Shown here: positions 16,672-26,932 of the stretch, in pieces
Position numbering within the stretch: position 1 is the first letter of the stretch
Layout: each line of letters opens with the position of its first letter
Origin: Alcaligenaceae bacterium
Lineage (GTDB): Bacteria; Pseudomonadota; Gammaproteobacteria; Burkholderiales; Burkholderiaceae_B
Direction: 5' to 3'
Assembly: GCA_013416405.1 (NCBI GenBank)
Contig: JACCET010000006.1
Span: 124,001-188,000, forward strand
Length of the DNA: 64,000 nucleotides
Notes under the pieces: generated by a model
Database searches by the model: none
Told to the model about the DNA's origin: nothing
Seen by the model: only the letters and a program-made list of their open reading frames with translations
Translations under genes and position numbers: made by a program

Positions 16672-18960
16672 TCAGCCCGCCGTAATCTCCAGCTTAGCCA
16701 CACCCAGCGCCAGCGTCTTCGTCCCCACATCCCGGAACTGAATCTGCGCCTGGGCATCCTGCCCCGTACCGCTCAGCCCTATCACCGTGCCCTCGCCGAA
16801 CTTGGCATGCCTGACCCCGGTTCCAATCCGGAACTGCAGCGCGCCCACCGTCACCGTCGACGTCAGACTGCGCGCAGCAACAGGCGTGGCGCTACCGCCG
16901 CCGTCAGCCCGATTAAACGTATTGCCGCGACGAAACGCACCACTCCAGGCATGCTGTTGCGCCTGCATGGGTGCCCGCCCATCGCGAGGCGTCAGCCATT
17001 TCAGATGCTGCTCGGGGATTTCATCCAGGAAGCGCGAGCGCATCGCATAGCGTGTCTGCCCATGCAACATCCTGCTTTGAGCCAGCGACAGGTACAGACG
17101 CTCACGCGCCCGCGTAATCGCCACATACATCAGGCGCCGCTCTTCTTCCAGGCCGGCTGCTTCCAGCAGGCTGTTTTCATGCGGAAACAGCCCTTCTTCA
17201 ACACCTGTAATAAACACCGAATCAAATTCCAGGCCCTTGGCCGCGTGCACCGTCATCAACTGAACCGCGTCCTGGCCGGCTTGCGCTTGGTTATCACCCG
17301 CCTCGAGTGAAGCGTGAGTCAGGAAAGCCGCCAGCGGCGACATCGCCGCCAACGCTTCAGAGGCATCCGCATTCAGGCTGGCTGCAGCCAGTGCATCATC
17401 GGGAATGCGCCCTGCCGGCAAACCTTCAAAGTTCGCCTCGGCCACAAAAGCGGCAGCAGCATTGACCAATTCCTGCAAGTTTTCAAGCCGGTCGGCACCT
17501 TCACGATCGCTTTGATAATGTGCCAGCAGACCACTATGGTGCACCACGTGCTCGATGAGTTCGGGCAACGGCAACACTTGCGCTTCATGGGCCATTTGCT
17601 GGACCAGTTCGGCGAAGCGGGCCAGATTATTGCCGCCCTTGCCCGACATGGCCGCCACGGCTCGAAACAGGCTGCTGTTCTGTTGCCTGGCTACGTCAGC
17701 CAGTTGCTCTAGTGTGCGCGCGCCTATGCCTCGGGTGGGGAAATTTACCACTCGCAGCCATGACGTATCGTCATGGGGGTTGTCCATAAGCCTTAAATAA
17801 GCCAGGGTATGTTTGACTTCCTGGCGTTCAAAAAAGCGCAGGCCGCCATAAACCTTGTAAGGTATGCTGGCGGAAAACAGCGCATGCTCGATAATGCGCG
17901 ACTGTGCATTGCTGCGATACAAAACGGCAATCTCGCGACGCAGGCGGCCGTCGTTGATAAGGGCCTTGATCTCGTCAATAATCCATTGCGCCTCAAGCAA
18001 ATCAGAAGCCTGCTCAACGACGCGCACCGGCTCACCCTCGCCCTGCTCCGTCCACAGATTCTTGCCCAGCCGTCCGGTATTGTGCGCAATCAGGGCATTG
18101 GCCGAATCCAGAATGTGTCCGTAAGAGCGGTAGTTCTGCTCAAGGCGTATAACATTGCCTCGGGCGTAATCGCGCTCGAAGTCCGACATATTGCCTACGT
18201 TGGCGCCCCGGAAGGCGTAAATCGACTGATCGTCGTCACCCACGGCAAACATATGGGCACCGCCGCCGGCCAGCAAGATCAGCCAGCGATACTGCAGCGT
18301 GTTGGTGTCCTGAAACTCGTCAACCAGAATGTGCTGAAAGCGGCGCTGATAATGCTCGCGTATGGGTGCGTTGCGCTGCAGCAGCTCGTAAGCGCGCAGC
18401 AACAGCTCGGCAAAGTCGACCACGCCTTCGCGCTCGCACTGGTCCTGGTACAACTGGTAAATTTCAACCAGACGGCGCCTATGCGCATCCCAGACCTCTA
18501 CATCGGTCGGTCGCTGTCCATCTTCCTTGGCGCCATTGATAAAACGCTGCACATCGCGTGGCGGAAACTTGTCATCGTCTATACCTGCGCCCTTGATCAG
18601 GCGCTTGATGGCAGCCAGCTGATCGGCGCTGTCCAATATCTGAAAAGTCTGCGGCAGGCCGGCGTCGCGGTGATGAGCGCGCAGCAAGCGATTGCACAGG
18701 CCGTGGAAGGTTCCCACCCACAAACCGCGAGTATTGATGGGCAGCAACGCGGAAAGGCGCGTGAGCATTTCACGCGCCGATTTATTGGTGAACGTAACCG
18801 CCATCAGCCCAAAAGGGCTGGCCTGGCTGCTTTGTATCAGCCAGGCCATGCGTGTAGTCAGAACTCGGGTTTTTCCGCTACCCGCGCCGGCTAGAACCAG
18901 CGCGTGTGAGGGAGGTAGAGTGACAGCGGCTTGTTGTTGCGGGTTAAGGCTTTCTATCAT
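16672..18960 (-). CDS. uvrD: ATP-dependent DNA helicase UvrD (helicase II)
   Basis: The 762-residue SF1A 3'-to-5' helicase acts in nucleotide excision and mismatch repair. Motif I is AGAGSGKT at residues 24-31, motif II is VDEFQDTN near 226, followed by FAVGDDDQSIYAFRGA. Late motifs include VQLMTVHAAKGLEFD and MYVAITRARERLYL. The C-terminal end (KFGEGTVIGLSG) is the Tudor-like domain of UvrD/PcrA. The length is slightly above E. coli UvrD. It overlaps the desaturase gene by 4 bases. Confidence 0.93.
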   Translation of the reverse strand: MIESLNPQQQAAVTLPPSHALVLAGAGSGKTRVLTTRMAWLIQSSQASPFGLMAVTFTNKSAREMLTRLSALLPINTRGLWVGTFHGLCNRLLRAHHRDAGLPQTFQILDSADQLAAIKRLIKGAGIDDDKFPPRDVQRFINGAKEDGQRPTDVEVWDAHRRRLVEIYQLYQDQCEREGVVDFAELLLRAYELLQRNAPIREHYQRRFQHILVDEFQDTNTLQYRWLILLAGGGAHMFAVGDDDQSIYAFRGANVGNMSDFERDYARGNVIRLEQNYRSYGHILDSANALIAHNTGRLGKNLWTEQGEGEPVRVVEQASDLLEAQWIIDEIKALINDGRLRREIAVLYRSNAQSRIIEHALFSASIPYKVYGGLRFFERQEVKHTLAYLRLMDNPHDDTSWLRVVNFPTRGIGARTLEQLADVARQQNSSLFRAVAAMSGKGGNNLARFAELVQQMAHEAQVLPLPELIEHVVHHSGLLAHYQSDREGADRLENLQELVNAAAAFVAEANFEGLPAGRIPDDALAAASLNADASEALAAMSPLAAFLTHASLEAGDNQAQAGQDAVQLMTVHAAKGLEFDSVFITGVEEGLFPHENSLLEAAGLEEERRLMYVAITRARERLYLSLAQSRMLHGQTRYAMRSRFLDEIPEQHLKWLTPRDGRAPMQAQQHAWSGAFRRGNTFNRADGGGSATPVAARSLTSTVTVGALQFRIGTGVRHAKFGEGTVIGLSGTGQDAQAQIQFRDVGTKTLALGVAKLEITAG

Positions 18961-20165
18961 GCCGCGTAGCGGCGCAACCGGTAAGCAAACTGCTCTAGCT
19001 CTTTAATACCGCTTTGCTGTGCACGCTGGCACCAGGCCTGAAGATCGGCCAACAGCTGTTCGCTGCTGGAACTGGAGCTTTCCCACAAACGTACGAGTTC
19101 GCGTCGCATTTGCACCAGAGTGAACAACGACTGATTTTGAGCCAAGGCGGTATCGACCTGTTCGCGTTGTGCCGGTTCCAGGGTGTCGTCGGTGCCGGTG
19201 ATCCAGTCTTTACTGCTGCTAAGCACGGCCCAGTTGCAATCGGTGCTACCTTCCTTACGCGTCAGCTTGAGCTTGCTGAGCTCTTCACTGGCCGCTTTCT
19301 TGACCAGGTCGGTATAACGCGCCAGGATTTCATAGCGGTGCGTGATGACACCTTGCAAGGTGCTGGCATCAGCCACGGCTTTGGGCGCCTCGAGTTTGAG
19401 TTTGGGTGCACGTTTTTTAACCGTGGCCAGCCCAAAAAAGCTCAGTATCGAGATATAGAACCAGCCCAGATCGAACTCGTACCATTTGGTCGAAAACTTA
19501 GCCGACGTGCCGTAGGCGTGATGGTTGTTGTGCAGCTCTTCACCACCAATGATAATGCCCCAGGGCGATACATTGGTACTGGTATCGGGGCTGGCAAAGT
19601 TGCGATAGCCCCAGGCGTGCCCGATGCCGTTGACCACGCCGGCGGCCCAGAAGGGAATCCATGCCATTTGTATGGCCCACACCGTGACACCCAGCACGCC
19701 GAACAATGACAGGTTGATACCCAGCATGACCAGGATGCCCAGCAGGCTGCGTTTGGTATATAGATTGCGTTCAATCCAGTCGTCGGGGGTGCCGTGACCG
19801 AAGCGTTTCAGGGTTTCAGGGTTGGTGGCTTCCTCGCGATACAGTTCTGCACCACGGAAAAACACTTTACCCAGACCAAACACCACCGGGGAGTGGGGAT
19901 CGCCTTCCTTTTCGCATTTGGCGTGGTGCTTACGGTGAATGGCTACCCATTCTTTGGTGACCATACCGGTAGTCAGCCAGAGCCAGAAACGGAAAAAGTG
20001 CATGACAGCAGGATGCAGGTCTAGCCCGCGATGCGCCTGGCTGCGGTGCAAAAAGATGGTTACGCCAAGTATGGTGATATGGGTAAGCACCAAGGTAACC
20101 AGTACAACCTGCCACCAGGAAAACTGCAGCAGGCCGCCTTTTAGAAAATTAAGTATTTGGTCCAT
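18957..20165 (-). CDS. Membrane fatty-acid (acyl-CoA/acyl-lipid) desaturase
   Basis: The 402-residue integral membrane di-iron enzyme introduces a double bond in an acyl chain, probably at delta-9. Three His boxes are visible: HRSQAHR (40-46), HRKHHAK (77-83) and HNNHHAY (212-218). Hydrophobic spans lie near 15-40, 55-70 and 140-185. After about residue 250 there is a charged helical extension typical of the bacterial group. It is followed by uvrD in a 4-base overlap. The 194-bp upstream gap probably carries its promoter. Confidence 0.9.
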   Translation of the reverse strand: MDQILNFLKGGLLQFSWWQVVLVTLVLTHITILGVTIFLHRSQAHRGLDLHPAVMHFFRFWLWLTTGMVTKEWVAIHRKHHAKCEKEGDPHSPVVFGLGKVFFRGAELYREEATNPETLKRFGHGTPDDWIERNLYTKRSLLGILVMLGINLSLFGVLGVTVWAIQMAWIPFWAAGVVNGIGHAWGYRNFASPDTSTNVSPWGIIIGGEELHNNHHAYGTSAKFSTKWYEFDLGWFYISILSFFGLATVKKRAPKLKLEAPKAVADASTLQGVITHRYEILARYTDLVKKAASEELSKLKLTRKEGSTDCNWAVLSSSKDWITGTDDTLEPAQREQVDTALAQNQSLFTLVQMRRELVRLWESSSSSSEQLLADLQAWCQRAQQSGIKELEQFAYRLRRYAA

Positions 20166-20359
20166 AAACCTGTAAAGGCCTCGTGTTAGAACAACAAAAA
20201 GTGTAGCTTACTTGCTGGGTATATGACAGTAGAATTTCAAACTAGTTTTGAGTTAGATCAAGGAATTAGGAAGGAATTCAGTTCCTAGTAAGGCATCCGA
20301 TAACTCGCCATAAAGCCAATATAAAGCCTTTAAGCCGTCGTCACCCAATTGCAGCTGTT

Positions 20360-21823
20360 TCACTTGATTTCGTCATTTTCGTCCTGTGGGGCCAGATCAG
20401 GCTTGTGGTCTGCTTTTTTGACCGGTGCATCCTTCTTTCGTTCCAGCACGGCGGCAAAAAAGCCGTCGGTCTGATGATGGTCTGGACGCAAGCGCAGATA
20501 AGGCCCCGAAAGTGTCAGATTTTCACAACGATCCGCTGCGATTTTGCACGCATCAAGCACAGTAAAGTCGGGATTTTCTTTTAAAAAGCGCTCAACTTGC
20601 TCTTCATTCTCTTCGGGCAGGATGCTGCAGGTGGCATAAACCAGCCTGCCTCCGGGCGCCACGCAACGCGAAGCCTGGCGCAGTATGCTTGCCTGGGTGT
20701 CCAGCAAAGACTGCAAAGACTCGGGATGTAGACGCCATTTCAGGTCGGGATTGCGGCGCAAGGTGCCCAGGCCGCTGCACGGCGCGTCTATCAGCACCCG
20801 TTGCGCTTTGCCGCGCAATCGCTTTACACGCTGATCGTTATCGGCCGCTATCACCACCGGAACAATATTGGACAAACCGCTACGCGCAAAGCGCGGCTTG
20901 GCTCGGGCCAGCCGGGCAGCCGAGACATCGAAAGCGTACAGGCGGCCAGTGGATCGCATCAGGGCCCCCAGCAACAAGGTCTTGCCTCCGGCACCCGCGC
21001 AGTAGTCAATAATCATTTCACCCCGTTTGGGGCCCACTAGCGACACCAGTATCTGGCTGCCTTCATCCTGAACCTCGATTTCGCCTTTCTCGAACATGGG
21101 CCAGCGATTAACTGGAGGACGGCCTTGCAGGCGTATGCCCCAGGGAGAATAAGGGGTGGGTTCGGGGTCATAGCGCAAGGCGGGGCCGGCACGCATCTGC
21201 TTGAGCATATCAGCCCTGTCGGCCTTAAGGGGGTTGACCCGGACATCGAGCGGCGCAGGCTGATTCAGTGCCTTGATCAGCGCATCGGCATCATCCAGCA
21301 ATGCCAGGCGCTCGTCCAGCCAGCCAGGCAGGCTGTCGCGTACGGCGCGCGACAGGCTTTCGATATCTATACCTTGCACATGAGCCAGCCATTGCTGCTC
21401 GGTTTCCGATAAACCTGCATTGAGCACGGACTTGTCGAATACGGATGCCAGGCCCAGTATCGCCAATCGCCGCGCTGCTGGCCCGGAGCCGCTTTCGGCA
21501 AACTGGCGGTAGCGTCGCAGATGGCGCAATACGTCGAAGACAGCTTCGGCCACTTCACTACGGTCGCGTGACCCCATTTTAGGGTGGGCACGCAACCAAT
21601 GTGAAAGCGCGGCGTCGGCCGGATACTCCCACTGCAGAATTTCACCCAGCACGCTGCGGACCTGTTCTATCCTTACGGCGGCCATGACATAGGGGCGGCC
21701 TGTCTGGGCGCCACGCTCGTTCTGGGCGCCACGCTCGGCCTGTCGGCCGCGTTCATCGCGCCGCCCCTGAGGGGCAGGCTTGCGAGTCTCCCGGGCGCGC
21801 CGGGGTTTGTCTGTATTGTTCAT
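20360..21823 (-). CDS. RsmB/NOP family rRNA m5C methyltransferase
   Basis: The 487-residue SAM-dependent methyltransferase is of the family that makes 5-methylcytosine in 16S rRNA. The catalytic region shows DYCAGAGGKTLLLGAL near residue 266, DAPCSGLGTLRRNPD with its helper Cys, and YATCSILPEENEEQV with the nucleophile Cys. The first 50 residues are low-complexity and basic (repeats of ERGAQ), and the C-terminal tail is charged. It is probably the RsmB equivalent, although the NusB-like N-terminal domain of E. coli RsmB is not obvious. purN lies 6 bp upstream. Confidence 0.88.
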   Translation of the reverse strand: MNNTDKPRRARETRKPAPQGRRDERGRQAERGAQNERGAQTGRPYVMAAVRIEQVRSVLGEILQWEYPADAALSHWLRAHPKMGSRDRSEVAEAVFDVLRHLRRYRQFAESGSGPAARRLAILGLASVFDKSVLNAGLSETEQQWLAHVQGIDIESLSRAVRDSLPGWLDERLALLDDADALIKALNQPAPLDVRVNPLKADRADMLKQMRAGPALRYDPEPTPYSPWGIRLQGRPPVNRWPMFEKGEIEVQDEGSQILVSLVGPKRGEMIIDYCAGAGGKTLLLGALMRSTGRLYAFDVSAARLARAKPRFARSGLSNIVPVVIAADNDQRVKRLRGKAQRVLIDAPCSGLGTLRRNPDLKWRLHPESLQSLLDTQASILRQASRCVAPGGRLVYATCSILPEENEEQVERFLKENPDFTVLDACKIAADRCENLTLSGPYLRLRPDHHQTDGFFAAVLERKKDAPVKKADHKPDLAPQDENDEIK

Positions 21824-21829
21824 GACGAC

Positions 21830-22510
21830 CTATTCAGATGATGTAACGCCATCGGGCGTCAGGACAAAGGAGCGGCTGGCCACACCGGCCACCCGCACAC
21901 GCTGCATGGCATCGAGCGTCACCCGCCCCTGTGCCAGCCAGCCTACTACGTCTGCGTATATTTTATGCTCGACCTGCAGCACTCGGCCGGCCAGGTCATC
22001 GGGGGTGTCATCTGCTAGCACCGGCACGACGCCCTGCGCCACGATAGGGCCATGATCCAGCACCGGGGTCACAAAATGTATGGTGCAACCATGCCACTGC
22101 ACACCCATGGCCAATGCCTGTTGATGCGTATGCAGGCCTGGAAACGCGGGCAGCAGAGAAGGATGAATATTGATCAGTCGGCCATTGAAGCGCTCGACAA
22201 AACCGGGTGTCAGCACACGCATGAAGCCAGCCAGCAATACGTAATGCGGCTGGTAGTGCTCTATGGCGTCGGCCAGCGCCGCATCGAACGCTTCGCGCGT
22301 GTCGTAATCGCGATGGGGCACCACCGCCGTCTGGATGCCGCGCTCGCGCGCCCACTCCAGCCCGCCCGCATCGGGCTTGTTGGCGATCACGGCCGATATC
22401 GTCGCGGGCAAACCACGGTCGCGCACCGCATTGACGATGGTTTGCATGTTGGATCCCCGCCCGGATATCAGCACAACGATCCGGCAGGCAGAAGAAGAAA
22501 TGGCGTCCAA
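21830..22510 (-). CDS. purN: Phosphoribosylglycinamide formyltransferase
   Basis: The enzyme uses 10-formyl-THF to formylate GAR in purine synthesis. Visible are the phosphate loop LISGRGSNMQTI, the catalytic LINIHPSLLPAFPG (Asn and His), and HFVTPVLDHGPIV with the Asp. The start is not certain: a TTG at 22510 has AGGA 9 bases upstream and gives a 226-residue protein, while a GTG at 22537 would add nine residues. It is divergent from ribF, sharing a gap of under 50 bp. Confidence 0.92.
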   Translation of the reverse strand: MDAISSSACRIVVLISGRGSNMQTIVNAVRDRGLPATISAVIANKPDAGGLEWARERGIQTAVVPHRDYDTREAFDAALADAIEHYQPHYVLLAGFMRVLTPGFVERFNGRLINIHPSLLPAFPGLHTHQQALAMGVQWHGCTIHFVTPVLDHGPIVAQGVVPVLADDTPDDLAGRVLQVEHKIYADVVGWLAQGRVTLDAMQRVRVAGVASRSFVLTPDGVTSSE

Positions 22511-22557
22511 AAGAATAATTCCTGAGTGAAGCAGCACAAGATTGTAAACTCTCGGGT

Positions 22558-23523
22558 GTGAAAACCTATCCCACCATCTATCGCACCCTGCCCCGCCACG
22601 ACACCCGGCAAGCCAGCGCCGTGACCATAGGCAACTTCGATGGCGTCCATCGGGGCCATCAGGCCATACTTGCGCGTGTTCAGGAACAAGCCCTCGCGCA
22701 TGGTCTGGCCTCGACCGTCATGACCTTCGAGCCCCACCCCCGCGCCTATTTTGCCAGGCGCGGACAGCGGCCTGAACTTGTGCCCACGCAAATCAGCAGT
22801 CTACGCGATAAGCTTACCGCCCTGGCGGCGCATAAGATGGATCAGGTAGTGCTGGAACGATTCGATCAGCATCTGGCCGACATGTCAGCCGAAGATTTTA
22901 TCCGGCAGTTGCTGGTCGACGGTTTGAATACCCGCTGGTTGCTGGTGGGCGAGGATTTCCGCTACGGCCATAAACGCAGCGGCGACATCGGGCTTTTACG
23001 CCGCGCCGGGCAGGACTACGGTTTCCAGGTGGAAACCATAGCCGATATCGCCGACGAACACGGCCACCGTATTTCAAGCTCCGAGCTACGCACCGCGCTG
23101 GCCGTGGGCAATCTGGCCAGGGCCGAACATTTGCTGGGCCACAGCTATCGTATCAGCGGCCATGTCGTTCATGGTCAAAAACTGGGCCGCAGCATAGGTT
23201 ACCCCACATTGAACGTTAAAGTGCCGGCCCAGTGCGCCCTGCGATCCGGCGTATACGTGGTGCGCGCGCACGGCCTGGGCCCGCAAGCCATCAACGGCGT
23301 GGCCAGCCTGGGCGTGCGACCCACCATTTCGCAAGGCGGGTGCCTGATGCTGGAAGTACACCTGCTCGACTGCCAAATAGACGCATACGGTAAACTCACG
23401 TGTGTTGAATTTCTTGAATACCTGCGGGATGAAGAAAAATTTCCCGACCTACCCACTATGATCGCTGCCATCGACAACGATGTGCAATGCGCTCGCGACC
23501 ATTTCGCCCTCCATGGACTATAG
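22558..23523 (+). CDS. ribF: Bifunctional riboflavin kinase / FAD synthetase
   Basis: The 321-residue enzyme makes FMN then FAD. The N-terminal nucleotidyltransferase domain has [14 protein letters not shown] at about 22-35 and [13 protein letters not shown] near 180. The C-terminal flavokinase domain has [12 protein letters not shown] near 213 and [11 protein letters not shown]. The start is a GTG at 22558. ileS begins inside its last codons (11-base overlap), so the two are coupled, followed by lspA. Confidence 0.95.
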   Translation: MKTYPTIYRTLPRHDTRQASAVTIGNFDGVHRGHQAILARVQEQALAHGLASTVMTFEPHPRAYFARRGQRPELVPTQISSLRDKLTALAAHKMDQVVLERFDQHLADMSAEDFIRQLLVDGLNTRWLLVGEDFRYGHKRSGDIGLLRRAGQDYGFQVETIADIADEHGHRISSSELRTALAVGNLARAEHLLGHSYRISGHVVHGQKLGRSIGYPTLNVKVPAQCALRSGVYVVRAHGLGPQAINGVASLGVRPTISQGGCLMLEVHLLDCQIDAYGKLTCVEFLEYLRDEEKFPDLPTMIAAIDNDVQCARDHFALHGL

Positions 23524-26353
23524 AAACACCCTGAATTTGCCCGATACCCCCTTCCCAATGCGTGGCAACCTTGCCAAGCGCGAGCCCGGCTGGATAGCCG
23601 AGTGGGAAGAAAAAAAGGTCTATGCCGCCATACGTGCCGCAAGCAAGGGCCGGCCCAAGTTCGTGCTGCACGACGGCCCGCCGTATGCCAACGGTGATAT
23701 TCACATCGGGCACGCGGTTAATAAGATACTGAAAGACATCATCGTCAAGAGCCGTGCCATGGCAGGCTACGATGCCATTTATGTTCCGGGCTGGGACTGC
23801 CACGGCATGCCCATCGAAATCCAGATCGAAAAAAAATACGGCAAGCATTTGCCTGTGGCCGAAGTGCAGGCCAAGGCGCGTGCCTACGCCCTTGAACAAA
23901 TAGACCGCCAGCGCAAAGACTTCAAACGCCTGGGTGTGCTGGGCGATTGGGACAAGCCCTATCTGACGATGAACTTCGGCAATGAAGCCGATGAATTGCG
24001 CGCCCTGGCCCGCATCATGGAAAAGGGTTATGTATTTCGTGGCCTGAAACCCGTGAACTGGTGTTTCGATTGCGGCTCGGCGCTGGCCGAGGCCGAGGTT
24101 GAGTACGCCGACCGCAAAGACCCATCGGTACACGTGGCCTTCAGGTTTGGCGACAAACAAAAGCTGGCCCATGCTTTTGGCCTGCCCCAAGTCGACGACG
24201 GCGCCATTGTCATCTGGACCACAACGCCCTGGACACTGCCGGCCAATCAGGCTCTGAATGTACATCCCGAGTTCGACTATGCGCTGGTCAAGCTTGATCA
24301 GCCGCGTGCTACAGGCTCTGTGCTGCTGCTGGCCAAAGACCTGGTCGAGCCCTGCCTGGAGCAATGGGGCCTTAAAGGTGAAATCATTGCCACGGCCAAA
24401 GGCGATGCACTGACCAACCTGGAATTTCAGCACCCCTTGTACGGCGTGCATGAAGGCTACCAGCGCATGTCACCCGTTTATCTGGGTGACTATGTCACGC
24501 TGGACAGCGGCACAGGCGTAGTGCACTCGGCACCAGCCTACGGTATTGAAGACTTTGTGTCCTGCAAGGCCCATGGCATGAGCGACGACCAAATCATCAA
24601 TCCTGTCATGGGTGACGGCCACTACGCGGAAAGCCTGCCCCTGTTCGGCGGCATGATGATCTGGAAGGCCAACCCCGTAATCGTCCAGGCACTGCAAGAC
24701 GCCGGCAGCCTGTTGCAAACCGAACCCTTGTCGCACAGCTATATGCATTGCTGGCGCCATAAAACGCCTGTCATCTATCGTGCCACCAGCCAATGGTTTG
24801 CGGGCATGGATCGCCAGCCCAAAACGGGCAAAACACTACGTGAAACGGCCTTGCAGGGCGTGGACAACACTGAATTCTACCCAGCCTGGGGTCGCGCACG
24901 ACTGCACGCAATGATCGCCAATCGTCCTGACTGGACCCTGTCCAGGCAGCGTCAATGGGGCGTGCCCATGGCGTTTTTCGTACACAAGGAAACCGGCGAG
25001 CTGCATCCGCGCACGCCCGAGCTCATGGAACAGGTTGCGCAGCGCGTCGAGCAGCATGGCATCGAAGCCTGGCAATCACTCGATCCCGTCGAACTGCTGG
25101 GCGACGAAGCCAGCCAGTACGAGAAAAACCGCGATACGCTGGATGTCTGGTTCGACTCGGGCACCACCCACGCAACCGTATTGGGTGGCCAGGACCACAG
25201 CATCAAAGGCTCGCACGCCGACGAACTGACATGGCCCGCCGATCTGTATCTGGAAGGCTCGGATCAACATCGGGGCTGGTTCCATTCGTCATTGCTGACC
25301 GGCTGCATGCTTTACGGCCGCCCACCCTACAAGGCATTGCTGACGCACGGTTTCGTGGTCGACGGCAAGGGCCGGAAAATGAGCAAATCCGTCGGCAACG
25401 TGATTGCTCCGCAGAAGGTATCCGACTCTCTGGGTGCGGAAATCCTGCGTCTCTGGACGGCATCCACCGATTATTCGGGCGAGCTGACGATTTCCGACCA
25501 GATCCTGGAACGCGTGGTCGAAGGCTATCGTCGCATACGCAACACCTTGAAGTTCTTGCTGGGCAATCTGCAAGACTTCAATCCCGCTGCTGAGGCTGTC
25601 GAACTAGAGCATTTGTTCGAGATAGATCGCTATGCGCTGGCCATGACGGCCGGCATGCAAGCCGAAGTCTTGGGCTGCTACAAGCGCTATGAGTTCCATC
25701 CCGCCGTGTCACGACTGCAAATCTTCTGCTCTGAAGATTTGGGTGCCTTCTACCTGGATGTGCTCAAAGATAGGCTGTATACCGCCGGCCAAAGCAGCGT
25801 GGCGCGCCGCTCGGCCCAAACGGCCATCTATCACATCACCCACACCTTGCTCAAGCTGCTGGCTCCTATTGTGTCGTTTACCGCAGAAGAAGCCTGGAAA
25901 GACCTACATACTGGCAGCGAAGTGCCCAGTATCTTCACTGAGCTGTTCCACGCCCTGCCCGACCAGGTCGATGCACAGCTGCTGCGCGACAAATGGACAC
26001 GCCTGCGCGACATACGCGCCGAAGCCATGCGCAGTATTGAAGCAGTGCGCAGCGCGGGTGAAATCGGTTCGTCACTGGCGGCAGAGCTGGATATTGAAGC
26101 CAGTGGCGACGACTATCAATTGCTGAGCAGCCTGGGCGACGACTTGCGCTTTGTGTTGATCGTATCGCGCGCCAGCCTGCACCAGGCCGAAGGCCAGGCC
26201 CTGAACATCAAGGTACAGGCCACCCAGCAAGCCAAGTGCGAGCGCTGCTGGCATCACCGTGAAGATGTGGGCAGCGATCCGGAGCATCCGGCCATTTGCG
26301 GGCGCTGCGTCAGCAATTTGTTTGGTGAAGGTGAAGCGCGTCAACATGCCTGA
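23513..26353 (+). CDS. ileS: Isoleucyl-tRNA synthetase
   Basis: The 946-residue class I synthetase has the HIGH box in [11 protein letters not shown] (about 59-69), the KMSKS box in [10 protein letters not shown] (about 622), and an editing (CP1) domain between. The C-terminal zinc site is [12 protein letters not shown] followed by CGRC. The ATG at 23513 gives the expected [18 protein letters not shown] start; the frame runs 11 codons further upstream inside ribF. The stop overlaps the lspA start. Confidence 0.97.
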   Translation: MDYRNTLNLPDTPFPMRGNLAKREPGWIAEWEEKKVYAAIRAASKGRPKFVLHDGPPYANGDIHIGHAVNKILKDIIVKSRAMAGYDAIYVPGWDCHGMPIEIQIEKKYGKHLPVAEVQAKARAYALEQIDRQRKDFKRLGVLGDWDKPYLTMNFGNEADELRALARIMEKGYVFRGLKPVNWCFDCGSALAEAEVEYADRKDPSVHVAFRFGDKQKLAHAFGLPQVDDGAIVIWTTTPWTLPANQALNVHPEFDYALVKLDQPRATGSVLLLAKDLVEPCLEQWGLKGEIIATAKGDALTNLEFQHPLYGVHEGYQRMSPVYLGDYVTLDSGTGVVHSAPAYGIEDFVSCKAHGMSDDQIINPVMGDGHYAESLPLFGGMMIWKANPVIVQALQDAGSLLQTEPLSHSYMHCWRHKTPVIYRATSQWFAGMDRQPKTGKTLRETALQGVDNTEFYPAWGRARLHAMIANRPDWTLSRQRQWGVPMAFFVHKETGELHPRTPELMEQVAQRVEQHGIEAWQSLDPVELLGDEASQYEKNRDTLDVWFDSGTTHATVLGGQDHSIKGSHADELTWPADLYLEGSDQHRGWFHSSLLTGCMLYGRPPYKALLTHGFVVDGKGRKMSKSVGNVIAPQKVSDSLGAEILRLWTASTDYSGELTISDQILERVVEGYRRIRNTLKFLLGNLQDFNPAAEAVELEHLFEIDRYALAMTAGMQAEVLGCYKRYEFHPAVSRLQIFCSEDLGAFYLDVLKDRLYTAGQSSVARRSAQTAIYHITHTLLKLLAPIVSFTAEEAWKDLHTGSEVPSIFTELFHALPDQVDAQLLRDKWTRLRDIRAEAMRSIEAVRSAGEIGSSLAAELDIEASGDDYQLLSSLGDDLRFVLIVSRASLHQAEGQALNIKVQATQQAKCERCWHHREDVGSDPEHPAICGRCVSNLFGEGEARQHA

Positions 26354-26894
26354 CACCCCTAGCCAAAGCAAAGCCCTGGCCAAAAAAAAGTCGTCCAGGG
26401 CCCTGCCGTTCTGGGCCTGGATATCTGGCGCACTGGCCATCATTGTGCTCGACCAGATCACCAAGGTTTATTTTGACCAGGCCCTGCAATATGGCGAACG
26501 CTGGAATGTGCTGCCCTTCTTTGATTTCACGCTGCTGTACAACCCGGGTGCGGCATTCAGCTTCCTGGCCGATGGCCAAGGCTGGCAACGCTGGTTCTTT
26601 ACGGCCATTGCGCTGGGTGCCATAGGCCTGATTCTGCACCTGCTGCGCCGCAATCCGGGGCAGCGCCTGTTCTGCGCCTCGCTGACCTTCATACTGGGTG
26701 GCGCCATCGGTAACGTCATTGATCGTATCCAGCACGGACACGTCATTGATTTTTTATTGTTTTATTGGGATAGTTGGTATTTTCCCGCATTCAATATCGC
26801 CGACATCGCGATTACCTGCGGCGCCATCCTGCTGGTGCTGGACGAGATCCGGCGCATGCGCCGGGAAAAGCGCAAATCGCGCAGCACGGGCTAA
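26346..26894 (+). CDS. lspA: Prolipoprotein signal peptidase
   Basis: The 182-residue inner-membrane aspartic peptidase cleaves signal peptides of diacylglyceryl-prolipoproteins. It has four membrane helices and the catalytic pair Asp 126 ([10 protein letters not shown]) and Asp 153 ([11 protein letters not shown]). The ATG overlaps the end of ileS by 8 bases, the usual ileS-lspA coupling. The N-terminal 20 residues are basic and cytoplasmic. Confidence 0.96.
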   Translation: MPDTPSQSKALAKKKSSRALPFWAWISGALAIIVLDQITKVYFDQALQYGERWNVLPFFDFTLLYNPGAAFSFLADGQGWQRWFFTAIALGAIGLILHLLRRNPGQRLFCASLTFILGGAIGNVIDRIQHGHVIDFLLFYWDSWYFPAFNIADIAITCGAILLVLDEIRRMRREKRKSRSTG

Positions 26895-26932
26895 GGCACC
26901 GCACCCCGGTTTAACCTGATTGGGCTTCTCTT

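Noticed and set aside
16510-18894. Long plus-strand frames at 16510-17310 and 17809-18894
   Set aside because: They are antisense shadows of uvrD; uvrD has all helicase motifs and GC-rich third positions explain the open antisense frames.
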